Below, in pieces: positions 31,506 through 40,472 of a DNA stretch of 64,000 nt. Under the pieces are notes generated by a model. That model searched no databases and was not told where the DNA came from. It was given only the letters and a program-made list of their open reading frames with translations. The stretch comes from Alphaproteobacteria bacterium. Lineage in GTDB: Bacteria > Pseudomonadota > Alphaproteobacteria > UBA9219. Location: contig WREW01000003.1 of the NCBI GenBank assembly GCA_009779135.1, forward strand, positions 27,661-91,660, written 5' to 3'. Every line of letters starts with the position of its first letter. Position 1 is the stretch's first letter. A program made the translations under genes and the position numbers.

Positions 31506-33334
31506 TTTGTTTTCTTGCCGGATTCGAGTTTTTGCACCTTGTTTTGATCGAACCACCACAAGCTTGTGATGTCGAGACCGTATTTCGGCGCAAGCGCAGG
31601 CTGGCCGAACTTGTCCCAATAAGCGATGCGGTAAAAGCGGCTGTTCCAATGCGGGATCACATAATGGCCCCACAGCAAAACGCGGTCAAGCGCGCGCGTG
31701 GCGGTGATAAGCTCAGATCTGTTTTGGGCGTGGATCAGTTTTTCGATCAAGGCATCCACGACCGGATCTTTGATGCCTATAATATTGCGGCTTCCTTTCT
31801 GGTCTGCTTTGGCGGAAGACCAGAAATCAAGCTGCTCATTCCCCGGCGAAAGAGACTGACCAAAGACGGATGTTGTCATGTCAAAGTCAAAGGAGTCCAT
31901 GAGATTTTGGTACTGCGCCGTATCCACAATGCGCAAATTGGCCTTGATCCCGAGACGCTCGAGATTGCGCAGAAAGGGTTGAACCCAGCGCTCGAATAAA
32001 TTGGAGCTTTCCAGAATCTCAAAAGTGAGAGGATTGCCTTGTTGATCGACTCGTTTTCCGTTTTTCATAACCCATCCCGCTTGTTCAAGCAGGGTTGAGG
32101 CTTTCAGAAGATTGTCGCGGACGTCGCCGGAGCCGTCTGTTTGCGGTGGCTCATAAACCTGCTCAAACACTTCTTTGGGGAGTTGGTCGCGGAAAGGCTC
32201 CAGCAATTTAAGTTCCTCCGGCGAAGGCAGGCCGATGGCCGCCAGTTCGGCATTGGCAAAATAGCTTTTGGTGCGGCTGTAGGCGCCATAGGCCAGCGTT
32301 TTATTGCCCCACTCAAAATCAAAAGCCAGCGTGATCGCCTGCCGTACGCGCGGGTCTTTAAAAATAGGCCGCCTTATGTTGAAGAAAAATCCCTGCATGC
32401 CTGCGGGAAGCGCGTTCGGGATTTCTGCGCGTATAATATGGCCTTGCTTGACCGCCGGCGAGGTGTAGGCGGTTGCCCAGTTCTTGGCGATGTTTTCAAA
32501 TCGATAGTCATATTTGCCCGCGAAAAAACCTTCAAGCGCAACGGTGGCGTCACGGTAATAGTCAACAGTGATGCGATCGAAATTATAGCGTCCTTTGTTG
32601 ACGGGGAGGTCTTTGCCCCACCAGTCGGAAACTCGTTTATATGTGATGGAGCGCCCGGGCGTGACCTGTTCAATCTGGTAAGGGCCGCTGCTTAGGATGG
32701 GCTCGAGCGTTGTGGCGGCGAAGTCTTTGCCTTGCCAAAAGCTCTTCGAAAACACCAGCATTTGTCCGATAATCAAAGGAAGCTCAGCATTGCCGCTTTT
32801 GTGGAAGGTGAACTTGACGTTGTGCGGACTCAGGCATTCGGCTTTGGCGACATCTTTATAATAGCTGCGGTAAAAGGGGTGGCCTTTGTCGCGCAGGACT
32901 TCAAAGGAAAAAACCACGTCTTCGCAACGGATGGGCATGCCGTCATTGAAACGCGCTTCATCCCGCAGAACATAAGACACCCAGCTTTTATCCGGTGCGA
33001 CTGTGACGCTTTGGGCGATGCGGCCATATTGGCTGAATGGTTCGTCCAGAGCGCTTTCCATCAGGGTTTCAAAAACAAGGCTTGATTCCGCCGCCGGACG
33101 GCCTTTGAGTGTATAAGGGTTAAGCGTATCAAACCCGCCAATGGTGGCCAGCCGCAAAACGCCGCCTTTGGGAGCCTCGGGATTGGCATAATCAAAATGC
33201 GTAAAGTCAGGCGCGTATTTCAGTTTTTCATGCAAAGCAAGGCCATGCAGATTTTCTGCGCGCGCGCTTGCGGCGGTGAAGATGACAAAAAAACATAAGC
33301 CCAGAAACAGGCTGATCCTGTAATTTTTAAACAT
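31502..33334 (-). CDS. extracellular solute-binding protein, family 5 (YejA-like)
   Basis: A periplasmic peptide-binding component of an ABC importer, 610 residues. A signal peptide is clear (residues 1-26, cleavage likely after ASARA). The start of the mature protein, LHGLALHEKLKYAPDFTHFDYANPEAPKGG, and the length resemble YejA, which binds oligopeptides and peptide-nucleotide antibiotics such as microcin C. No permease or ATPase genes are adjacent. It overlaps cysK by four bases and lies 11 bases after a methyltransferase gene, an unusual combination. Confidence 0.87.
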   Translation of the reverse strand: MFKNYRISLFLGLCFFVIFTAASARAENLHGLALHEKLKYAPDFTHFDYANPEAPKGGVLRLATIGGFDTLNPYTLKGRPAAESSLVFETLMESALDEPFSQYGRIAQSVTVAPDKSWVSYVLRDEARFNDGMPIRCEDVVFSFEVLRDKGHPFYRSYYKDVAKAECLSPHNVKFTFHKSGNAELPLIIGQMLVFSKSFWQGKDFAATTLEPILSSGPYQIEQVTPGRSITYKRVSDWWGKDLPVNKGRYNFDRITVDYYRDATVALEGFFAGKYDYRFENIAKNWATAYTSPAVKQGHIIRAEIPNALPAGMQGFFFNIRRPIFKDPRVRQAITLAFDFEWGNKTLAYGAYSRTKSYFANAELAAIGLPSPEELKLLEPFRDQLPKEVFEQVYEPPQTDGSGDVRDNLLKASTLLEQAGWVMKNGKRVDQQGNPLTFEILESSNLFERWVQPFLRNLERLGIKANLRIVDTAQYQNLMDSFDFDMTTSVFGQSLSPGNEQLDFWSSAKADQKGSRNIIGIKDPVVDALIEKLIHAQNRSELITATRALDRVLLWGHYVIPHWNSRFYRIAYWDKFGQPALAPKYGLDITSLWWFDQNKVQKLESGKKTK

Positions 33335-33345
33335 AAGAGATCCCC

Positions 33346-33960
33346 TTAGGCCTTGTAGGCCACGACCATCAGCCAGCGCTCATCACTGCCCATAACACCC
33401 GGGGCTTCTTCAATGTCCCATCGCGCATAGCCCGTGTTTTGCAGTATGCGCTCGAGATCCGCGCGCGTCCATAGCGCATAATAACGCGGCGCGCCTAAAT
33501 GGGAGCTTGTCCAGCCTTCGCCCTCGCCCTTTTTCAGCGTGAAGGCAAAACGGCCCTTTTTGTCCAGCGCCGCAAGAACTTTGCTTGTGACCAAAATCGC
33601 GTCATCGCGCGTGAAATGAGGCAGCACCGCGTTGGCCAGAATAAGATCGTGACAGCCGATGATGGGATCAAGAATGGCATTATGCACATAGGCTTGAAAC
33701 CCCTTATCCAGAAGATGGATGACGAAAGAAGGCGCAGCGTCGGTGCAGGTGATGTCATAGCCGAGCGATTCGATATAGTCGGCATCCGCGCCGTCGCCGC
33801 TTCCGATCTCATAAAGCCGCGCGTTTAAAGAAAGGTTGGCCAGCGCCTTGTCGAGCCATTTTTTGGCCGAGCCCTCCGGCGCGAGAGGTGCTTTTTCAAT
33901 ATAAAGGCCGCGTTTTTCTTCGTAACTTTTGAGCGTTTTTTGATGGGTCGCCGGGATCAC
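33346..33960 (-). CDS. class I SAM-dependent methyltransferase
   Basis: A 204-residue Rossmann-fold methyltransferase. Motif I is YEIGSGDGADADYIESLG near residue 52, then CTDAAP (motif II), DLILANAVLPHF and GRFAFTLKKGEGEGW. The target is unknown; the layout is like small-molecule or thiol/tellurite methyltransferases. It is the first gene of a likely three-gene operon with the solute-binding protein and cysK. Confidence 0.82.
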   Translation of the reverse strand: MIPATHQKTLKSYEEKRGLYIEKAPLAPEGSAKKWLDKALANLSLNARLYEIGSGDGADADYIESLGYDITCTDAAPSFVIHLLDKGFQAYVHNAILDPIIGCHDLILANAVLPHFTRDDAILVTSKVLAALDKKGRFAFTLKKGEGEGWTSSHLGAPRYYALWTRADLERILQNTGYARWDIEEAPGVMGSDERWLMVVAYKA

Positions 33961-34126
33961 GAAGTATCTCCTTGGTTGTTATCGATTACTCAGGCTACCA
34001 TAAAAAGGTAGGCAAGGCCAAGAAAAACCGTCTTGGCCGAAAAGTGAAAAACTGTTTGATTGTGGAGAACAAAAAGGTTAAAAACAGCCTTCTTAAATAG
34101 TGTTAATGTTAAGATATATCTCAAGC

Positions 34127-34219
34127 GGAAGGGTGGCCGAGTGGTTGAAGGCGCTCGCCTGGAAAGCGGGTGTGGGGCGTTGAGCCTTACCGTGAGTTCG
34201 AATCTCATCCCTTCCGCCA
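34127..34219 (+). tRNA. tRNA-Ser (GGA)
   Basis: A 93-nt class II tRNA: acceptor GGAAGGG pairs with CCCTTCC, anticodon loop CTGGAAA with anticodon GGA, a long variable arm, T-loop GTTCGAATC and encoded GCCA. The accessory region begins right after it, so it may be an old integration site. Confidence 0.96.
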
Positions 34220-34529
34220 GTATTTTCAGGCCACAGAGCGTGGTTTGGTTTTCATGCGGGAATTACCCCGACATTTCAAAATGTTCCCCCTGTATCGGAT
34301 GCTCTGTTGCGACGTGAAACCAAGCTACGCCCCCAAAATCTGGCCGCTCAGGGCCGAAATTCTCTGGAGGCCGATTGGCTAGTTTGGTTTTGGAAGATTC
34401 CGAGTCGGGAAATCGAACTTGAGAGCGCCCAGCGTAGCGGCGTGATTCTACATATGTGCGAATCATGTGATATTGTTCTCTCCTTAAAAAGGTTAGGAAC
34501 CACAAGTTTTGGTTGCTAGGATTATAGGA
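34220..34529. other. 310-base stretch without a supported gene
   Basis: Between tRNA-Ser and the first accessory gene I see no coding frame, promoter or repeat I can defend. The overlapping frames in the ORF track here have no family resemblance. Confidence 0.5.
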
Positions 34530-34655
34530 ATGACAAGAAAACGCGCCGATTTTTCTGAGCTGACCAAAAGGGAACTTGTGAGGCGAGTTAATGTGTTTTC
34601 GCATAACCGCAACGACTATTCTAAAAATAAGGGGCGTAGATGGCCAATATCATAG
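34530..34655 (+). pseudogene. 41-codon remnant resembling the start of an HNH protein
   Basis: The frame reads MTRKRADFSELTKRELVRRVN and stops 16 bases into the next gene. The FSELTKRxLxxRVN opening is like the N-terminus of some HNH-containing proteins, but the following CSNP-type motif is absent. It could be a remnant or a small leader frame for the ATPase gene. Too short for the ORF track. Confidence 0.3.
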
Positions 34656-36979
34656 ACCGCATTGGAAAATTAAAGAACATAGGCTCGTTTAAAGGATTTA
34701 CCCCGCCGAAGGATTTGGCGTTCAAAGAAGTCAATCTGTTCTATGGCTATAACGGAAGCGGCAAGACAACATTGACCCGCGTCTTATCCAGTTTGGGCGA
34801 CGGCGTTTGTTTTGTTGACTTTACCGGCTGGGAAATAGACATATCTTGCAACGGCGTTTCCATAAAAGATTTCACGGCCACAAATATCGGTGGCAAGGTC
34901 AAAGTGTTCAACGAGGATTTTGTTGCAAATAACCTTGAACTAAAATCGCAGAAAGCTAAAAAACTTTCCGCTGTGGTTGGGGCTGGAAACATTGGCATCA
35001 AAAAAGAACTTGAAGAACTGGAAGAAAAGAAAGAGAGGTTGAAAGATAAGACCGGCGAGTTGAAGGCAAAGGGGGAAATGGACGCGGCTGTTACAGCGTA
35101 TAATAACCTTGAAACGGAAGTCGCAAGGAACATTCGGAGTTCATTGCAAATTGCAAAAACACAGGACTATACCAAAAAGCACTTTGCGACTTACTATACA
35201 GCATATAAGGCCTCGCCGGTTAAAAAGACAATAACCGAAGACGAATATCAAAAAAAAGCCAGCTTCTATGTGGCTGGCGCGAAGCTGGAGATAGAGGGAA
35301 AATATACCACAGCCTTAAATAGGCTTGGTTCTATCCTGCCGCTGGCAAACTATGCCACGATTTTTGACCTGCTTAAAGCACCAATAAAGCGCAAAGGTGC
35401 GCACCTTAAAGAAGAAGTTATCAAATGGATTGAAGAAGGCGCGAAGCTGCATGAGGACGACCATGATGCTTGCAAGTTCTGTGGGCAAGGCATAGCCGGC
35501 GCAACTTGGAAGGCTCGAACAACGGAAATCCAAGAACTGATTAAAAAAGACGACGAGTTTGAGTGGCTTGATGGCTCGCTTACTGCCGCAAAGACGGCAA
35601 TGGCGGAATATACCGATATAATGAAGACTTTTTCCTGCGACCTTGCAGAGGCCCATTTCCTTACGAAAGACTTGTTTAAGGAATATCAAACCGTGCGTAC
35701 CACATTTGACGCTGCATATTCCGATTTTGGCGGGGCGTTTAGAGAACTGGCCGATAAAGTAGAGGAAAAAGACAAGAGAAAAGATACTGAGATTCTGTTC
35801 AACGATACAGAAGGCTTCAATAACAAGGTCATCCAGCTCAACAACGCCATAACCAATACCATAAACGCGATAGGCAAGAATAACCTCGATGTTCAAGAGA
35901 GCGATCGGTTAAAACAGCAAGGCAAAGAGCTTGTTATCAATTTTCATATCCAACAGAACGAAGTCGAATTGAATAGGGCCGAAAGCGACATGGGCGCAAA
36001 AACCGCCGCATACAAGCAAGCAGTGGCCGACTTGCAAGCCCTTGACGAGGATATAAACAAGAAAAAAGCCGCTTTAGAAAATCAGGCGGATATAATAACG
36101 GAAATCAACACATTATTAGAAAAGACACTTGATGTCGGGTTGGTGTTCAAAATTGAAGCGGGGGCCAGTGAATACCAGCTTGAACGGAAAATTGACGGCG
36201 CGCCAAATCAACCAGCGAATAACCTAAGCGAAGGTGAAAAAAATCTGATAGCGTTCCTGTATTTTCTTGTTTCGTTAAAATCTTCCTCAAAGGCGGAAAA
36301 GAAGAACGAAATTATCGTTATTGACGACCCCGTTTCAAGTTTGGACAGCAACAACATATTCGTCTTGCAAGATTTGGTTGTGAAGATATTGGTGCAATAT
36401 GGCCAGCAATTTTTCCTTACTCACAATTTTTACTTCTTTGCGAAGGTGCAGGAAGCATTAAGAGCGTCCCTGCGCGGGCTAGACAAAAAAGAAGAAGATG
36501 CGCTGGAAATCTTTGAGGTTAAAAAAGTCAAGGGAAGAGGTTCTGAAATCAGGCGGGCAGGGAAATACATAAAAAGCTACATATCCGAATATATGAGTTT
36601 GATAGATTCCTTAAAGGCTATTTGGGAAGAGAACGATGACGAAAAGAATGTTGCCACCGGCAATATGGTACGAAGAGTGTTGGAAGTGTTTGCGTCTTTC
36701 AAAAATACGAATAAAAACGGCTCACTTTTCATAAAAATGAAACAGCTCACCGGCGATGACACAAGGTATCAGTCGCTGCTGAGCATGGCGCACGCCTTTT
36801 CTCATACTTTGGAAATCACAAGCATAACCGACGACGCGACATTCAGCTATGTAGCGGGGAAGCAGGAAATCGGGGAGTTGTTTGCCTTTATGCAAGAAAA
36901 AGACCCCGAACATTTTGAAGGCTTCGGGATAAAGTTAGGGCTGGATGCGCCAGCGCCTGCACCAGCGGCGGGGGAATAG
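34640..36979 (+). CDS. RloC/PrrC-like AAA ATPase, possible anticodon nuclease
   Basis: A 779-residue SMC/Rad50-like ATPase of the AAA_13 type. Walker A is GYNGSGKT (residues 36-43); long coiled coil (LEELEEKKERLKDK) follows; a zinc-hook CKFC lies at 278-281; the signature LSEGEKN is at 529-535; Walker B is IIVIDDPVSSLDS. RloC, a stress-activated anticodon nuclease, combines such an ATPase and zinc hook with a C-terminal Arg-Glu-His triad. Here RRVLE (678-682) is followed by His 718 or 722, which could be that triad, but this is inference. The next gene starts three bases after its stop. Confidence 0.65.
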   Translation: MANIIDRIGKLKNIGSFKGFTPPKDLAFKEVNLFYGYNGSGKTTLTRVLSSLGDGVCFVDFTGWEIDISCNGVSIKDFTATNIGGKVKVFNEDFVANNLELKSQKAKKLSAVVGAGNIGIKKELEELEEKKERLKDKTGELKAKGEMDAAVTAYNNLETEVARNIRSSLQIAKTQDYTKKHFATYYTAYKASPVKKTITEDEYQKKASFYVAGAKLEIEGKYTTALNRLGSILPLANYATIFDLLKAPIKRKGAHLKEEVIKWIEEGAKLHEDDHDACKFCGQGIAGATWKARTTEIQELIKKDDEFEWLDGSLTAAKTAMAEYTDIMKTFSCDLAEAHFLTKDLFKEYQTVRTTFDAAYSDFGGAFRELADKVEEKDKRKDTEILFNDTEGFNNKVIQLNNAITNTINAIGKNNLDVQESDRLKQQGKELVINFHIQQNEVELNRAESDMGAKTAAYKQAVADLQALDEDINKKKAALENQADIITEINTLLEKTLDVGLVFKIEAGASEYQLERKIDGAPNQPANNLSEGEKNLIAFLYFLVSLKSSSKAEKKNEIIVIDDPVSSLDSNNIFVLQDLVVKILVQYGQQFFLTHNFYFFAKVQEALRASLRGLDKKEEDALEIFEVKKVKGRGSEIRRAGKYIKSYISEYMSLIDSLKAIWEENDDEKNVATGNMVRRVLEVFASFKNTNKNGSLFIKMKQLTGDDTRYQSLLSMAHAFSHTLEITSITDDATFSYVAGKQEIGELFAFMQEKDPEHFEGFGIKLGLDAPAPAPAAGE

Positions 36980-36982
36980 CCC

Positions 36983-37792
36983 ATGAGAGAAGAAGTCATT
37001 TTTGATACTATTCAAGAAGCGAAAGAAGGCTATCTCGTTGACTATAAGCCTATGTATGACAGCAATCTTGCGACGCTTCGCCTGTCTTTCATGGAGAAAA
37101 CGAGCAAAGAAAAAATGATAGAGGTCATGGAGAAGGAGCTTGTGTGCTGGATTGGAAAATATCCAATCCGGACGATGGTTTGCGCCTGTGATGAAACAGG
37201 GTCAAATGTCTATGTAAAAGGTGTGTACGATTCCCAGTTGACTGGGTGGATAGACCCCGAAACAAAACAACTAAAAACCTCATGGAATCTTGACGATTCT
37301 GAGGGATACGATGGCAGACAGGAAGACTTCAAAGAGGGGTGGGATAAAGTTTATTTAAACGTTGACTTCCGAACCAAGGCTCAAATAAAAGAAAATGCCG
37401 TCGCCCAAGTAAAACAGCGCTGCAAAGAAATGCGAAGTTTTAGACTGGTTATGTTTCTTTGGTTTTGCATTATACCAGCCACATGGCTTTCAATTCAGCA
37501 ATTCGGGCATGAATGGGTTGGCTGGGCTGTTTATATTTATGCCTGTGCTAAAATCCTGATTGAAGCAAAAAAGATATACTTCCCGAAGGATAGGTCGGAA
37601 ACGCCCGAAGAAATAGAAAAGCGCGAGATGGCGCACCACCACTATCATTGCAAACTGAATCCGGAGGGGTTTGCCAGATTGAAATCGGAAAACTTTAAGA
37701 GGGAATTGCGGGAAAAAGTATCAAAGGAATATGCGGATCTAAAAAATGAAAATAAACCGACTGTGCAGACGGGTAGCCATGACAATAATTGA
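36983..37792 (+). CDS. unknown membrane-associated protein
   Basis: I do not recognise this 269-residue protein. It has a soluble N-terminal half containing ELVCWIGKYPIRTMVCACDETGSNVYV, two hydrophobic segments (LVMFLWFCIIPATWLSI and EWVGWAVYIYACAKILI, residues about 155-195) and a charged tail. It starts three bases after the ATPase gene and overlaps the HNH gene, so the three are probably one operon; a role as an effector or regulator of the ATPase is only a guess. Confidence 0.6.
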   Translation: MREEVIFDTIQEAKEGYLVDYKPMYDSNLATLRLSFMEKTSKEKMIEVMEKELVCWIGKYPIRTMVCACDETGSNVYVKGVYDSQLTGWIDPETKQLKTSWNLDDSEGYDGRQEDFKEGWDKVYLNVDFRTKAQIKENAVAQVKQRCKEMRSFRLVMFLWFCIIPATWLSIQQFGHEWVGWAVYIYACAKILIEAKKIYFPKDRSETPEEIEKREMAHHHYHCKLNPEGFARLKSENFKRELREKVSKEYADLKNENKPTVQTGSHDNN

Positions 37793-38789
37793 TGTGAATG
37801 ATTTTAGTGGGGAAGTCCAATGCTCCTATAAAGGCGAAGCCTATTCTGTTCGTGATAATGGGGCGGTGTTGCGCCATCCACATGAGGACAAACGACCACG
37901 TCCGACAGATAATAGGTGGACTTTCGGCAGGCCAAACGAGAAAACTGGCTATATGGAAATTGGCGCCACACGAGTTCATATTATTGTTGCCACTGCATTC
38001 CATAAGGCAATGGATACTAAAATATATGTTGTTGACCATATAGATACTAACCGCCAAAACAATCGTCCTGAAAATCTGCGATGGTGTACACGCCTTGAAA
38101 ATGCTCTAAATAATCCAATTACACGAAGACGCATTGAACTTGTTTGTGGTAGTGTAGAAGCGTTCCTAAACAACCCATCATTATTAAGAGAAAATGTTTC
38201 TACAGACCCAAATTTCAAATGGATGCGAACCGTAAGTCCAGAAGAATCACAAATATGTAAAGAACGGCTCCTTGCTTGGGCTGAAAGCGATAAAGTTCCA
38301 TCCGGTAAAGGTTCGTTAGGCGATTGGGTGTTTAAAGGGCGACATACTGCTCCTATATTTAGTGCTCCTTCTAAAACAGTAGAATCTCCTCAGGTAGTAA
38401 CAGCAAAGACATCTGGTGCGGCACAACGTAATTGGCGTACTCCATCCGAGTTCCCATGTTGTCCACAAGAGGCAGGAAACAACCCTATTGCGTCATATGT
38501 GGATCAGCTTAAGGAAGGAGCTACTTTCGTCCGAAATCATATTTATGAATCAGTAATCTTGCGGTTTGCGGTATCTAATGATGGCCAGTCCATTTTTGTG
38601 ATAACTGAGAATAGCGGAAAAGCAGACACAATAAAACCATGGGCATTGGCAAGAATTACTTATGAACACGGCTTATATATTCACACAAACCTTGGAAATT
38701 TCTTTTCATCAGAAGGAGCAGAAAAACAATTCGCTCTCATCCAAGGACTTGAATGGACAGGCGGAGATTCCATAGACGATTATTGCTAA
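37779..38789 (+). CDS. HNH endonuclease
   Basis: An HNH nuclease of the phage/mobile type. Following GYMEIGATRVHIIVATAFH comes the HNH core VVDHIDTNRQNNRPENLRWCT (residues about 88-108), in the usual AP2/NUMOD-like layout. The C-terminal 200 residues are unrecognised. The track start at 37746 is further inside the preceding gene; the ATG at 37779 overlaps it by 14 bases. Likely roles are defence or homing; target unknown. Confidence 0.75.
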   Translation: MTIIDVNDFSGEVQCSYKGEAYSVRDNGAVLRHPHEDKRPRPTDNRWTFGRPNEKTGYMEIGATRVHIIVATAFHKAMDTKIYVVDHIDTNRQNNRPENLRWCTRLENALNNPITRRRIELVCGSVEAFLNNPSLLRENVSTDPNFKWMRTVSPEESQICKERLLAWAESDKVPSGKGSLGDWVFKGRHTAPIFSAPSKTVESPQVVTAKTSGAAQRNWRTPSEFPCCPQEAGNNPIASYVDQLKEGATFVRNHIYESVILRFAVSNDGQSIFVITENSGKADTIKPWALARITYEHGLYIHTNLGNFFSSEGAEKQFALIQGLEWTGGDSIDDYC

Positions 38790-39636
38790 TTTTCAAACAG
38801 ACAAGGCTCTCAATCTGAGGTGGTTGGTAATGGATGGCCGGTTGGGTTATCTGCATTTCAAAAAGCCGTTGATTTAATGCATCAGCGTATAATTGCGACA
38901 ATCCAAGAGTATTTAAATTCTCGATATCAAACTTTGTAGAAAGGAAGGCACTTGCTTCGGCAGATATGGCAGTGCCTATTTCTTTTTTGGGAATAACGCC
39001 TTTCCGTGTTTTTTCAAGAGCTTTACGTCCTTTCATAGTTAAATATTGGCTATCAGTAGGAGTCTGTAATCTCCATCCGTCCATGTATCCTCCTCTGCTT
39101 ACATTCAACAATTTATCCTCTTTCATTTCCAGAAAAACTTCATTTACATCACTATATCCAAAAATATTACTCAATAACTCTAAAAAACACAGGTTTTCTT
39201 TATTATTCGATGCGAATATATCCAATAAATATTGGTGAATATTATCGGTTTTGAAATTTAGTTTAGAATCAAGAAAATCATCTAATCTCTTTAGTAATTT
39301 CAACTGTTCAAATTGTGGTTCAAACTGATGATAATTACCTTGCTGGGTCATCGCACGTTCTTTGATGAATTTTTTAAGATTATTATCTTCTAAGAATTGT
39401 TCAGTTCTATCACGCCATCTCTCATATTTTTCTTCATCAACTACAGTTTGAGTTAATAACGTAGGTGTGTTACTTGATCCTCCATAGGGCGCAGCTTCAA
39501 TGGTGGACTGATGAGTCCCAACTCGGATTACTTGTATGGGCGTATTTCTAGGAACTAAGCTGGTGGAAGTTTGCTTTGTGGCTTCCAGTGCATAGCCTTC
39601 TTGAATTAAGGAAGCCAATATTTCAACACTGTTCAT
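38737..39636 (-). CDS. unknown protein, last gene of the mod operon
   Basis: A 299-residue protein I do not recognise. No membrane segment is evident. The region GWRLQTPTDSQYLTMKGRKALEKTRKGVIPKKE resembles a winged-helix end, so DNA binding is conceivable. Its start overlaps the upstream gene by four bases and its 3' end overlaps the convergent HNH gene by 53 bases. Confidence 0.55.
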   Translation of the reverse strand: MNSVEILASLIQEGYALEATKQTSTSLVPRNTPIQVIRVGTHQSTIEAAPYGGSSNTPTLLTQTVVDEEKYERWRDRTEQFLEDNNLKKFIKERAMTQQGNYHQFEPQFEQLKLLKRLDDFLDSKLNFKTDNIHQYLLDIFASNNKENLCFLELLSNIFGYSDVNEVFLEMKEDKLLNVSRGGYMDGWRLQTPTDSQYLTMKGRKALEKTRKGVIPKKEIGTAISAEASAFLSTKFDIENLNTLGLSQLYADALNQRLFEMQITQPAIHYQPPQIESLVCLKISNNRLWNLRLSIQVLG

Positions 39637-40472
39637 TTTTCTACCTCTTCAATCTCCACTCGTGTTTCTTTTAGAAACAATTCACGCAATTCGGCAGACA
39701 GAAATTTTTGAGTTAATTTTTTTCCTGATTCTATAAGGGGGGCGAACTCGGGAATTTCGGATATTATTGATTCAAAGTCTTTGGTGCCAGAAGGATTCCC
39801 AATAGCCGCTATCATCTTATATCCAGAAGCCATATCTTTGCTTATGGCGAGTTCTCTAAATCTTTCACGCCAATCCGGAAATTCATCGATTAGAGTAGAA
39901 GTTATAGTATAATGCTCGAAATAAGCATTATGAAGTTCTGTGATTAGTCCAACCAATTTAGAGCTAAATAATAATTCTGCTTCAATGAGCGACTTTAGCA
40001 TTAAATTGCGGCCTTGAGAAAGTTTTTTGAGCATTTCAGTGTGAAGGTTTTTGCCTTCCTCAAGGTTAACAAAGCTTATGACTTTTGCATCTATAAAAAA
40101 ATCAAAAGCCTCAAATATCTGGAGATACACCTTCACTCGATGTTGGTAGTTTTGCATACGCACATCTCTATCGGCAATTTGCTTTTGTAATTTATTTTGG
40201 CTATCAGCGATTCGCTCTTGCAATTCATTTTGACTATTAGAGACTTGTTCTTGTAGTTTATTTTGATGATCAGCTATTTGCTTTTGCAACTTATTTTGAC
40301 TATCGGCGATTTGTTTTTGTACTTTATTTTGATAAAGGGCAACCCGAACAGTAAAGTACAGCAAAAGAAGGGAAAGGATACCTGTCGAAATAACACCTGC
40401 CGCTTCCCAGCCAAACTCCCATTTATTTTCCACATAATATGGAACTATCGCGATAGTGCTGTTTTCGCTCAT
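39633..40472 (-). CDS. membrane-anchored coiled-coil protein with 11-residue repeats
   Basis: The 279 residues start with a soluble 20-residue tip, then one membrane segment (VISTGILSLLLLYFTVRVAL, about 27-46). Five tandem 11-residue repeats of the form QNKLQKQIADS follow at 48-102, a hendecad pattern expected to form a long coiled coil. The rest is helical and unrecognised. It overlaps both neighbours by four bases, so it acts with them. Function unknown; a membrane sensor or effector in a defence operon would fit. Confidence 0.6.
   Translation of the reverse strand: MSENSTIAIVPYYVENKWEFGWEAAGVISTGILSLLLLYFTVRVALYQNKVQKQIADSQNKLQKQIADHQNKLQEQVSNSQNELQERIADSQNKLQKQIADRDVRMQNYQHRVKVYLQIFEAFDFFIDAKVISFVNLEEGKNLHTEMLKKLSQGRNLMLKSLIEAELLFSSKLVGLITELHNAYFEHYTITSTLIDEFPDWRERFRELAISKDMASGYKMIAAIGNPSGTKDFESIISEIPEFAPLIESGKKLTQKFLSAELRELFLKETRVEIEEVEK
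40167..40331 (-). repeat. five tandem 33-base coding repeats
   Basis: Each 33-base unit encodes QNKLQKQIADS or a close variant. The units have diverged at the nucleotide level, and the frame is kept, so the repeat is selected as protein. Confidence 0.85.

Noticed and set aside
34263-34604. 113-residue minus-strand frame after tRNA-Ser
   Set aside because: No family signal and no ribosome site; overlaps the HNH-like remnant and upstream region of the ATPase gene.
40167-40331. 33-base periodic array resembling a minisatellite or CRISPR
   Set aside because: In-frame 11-residue coiled-coil repeats with no spacers.
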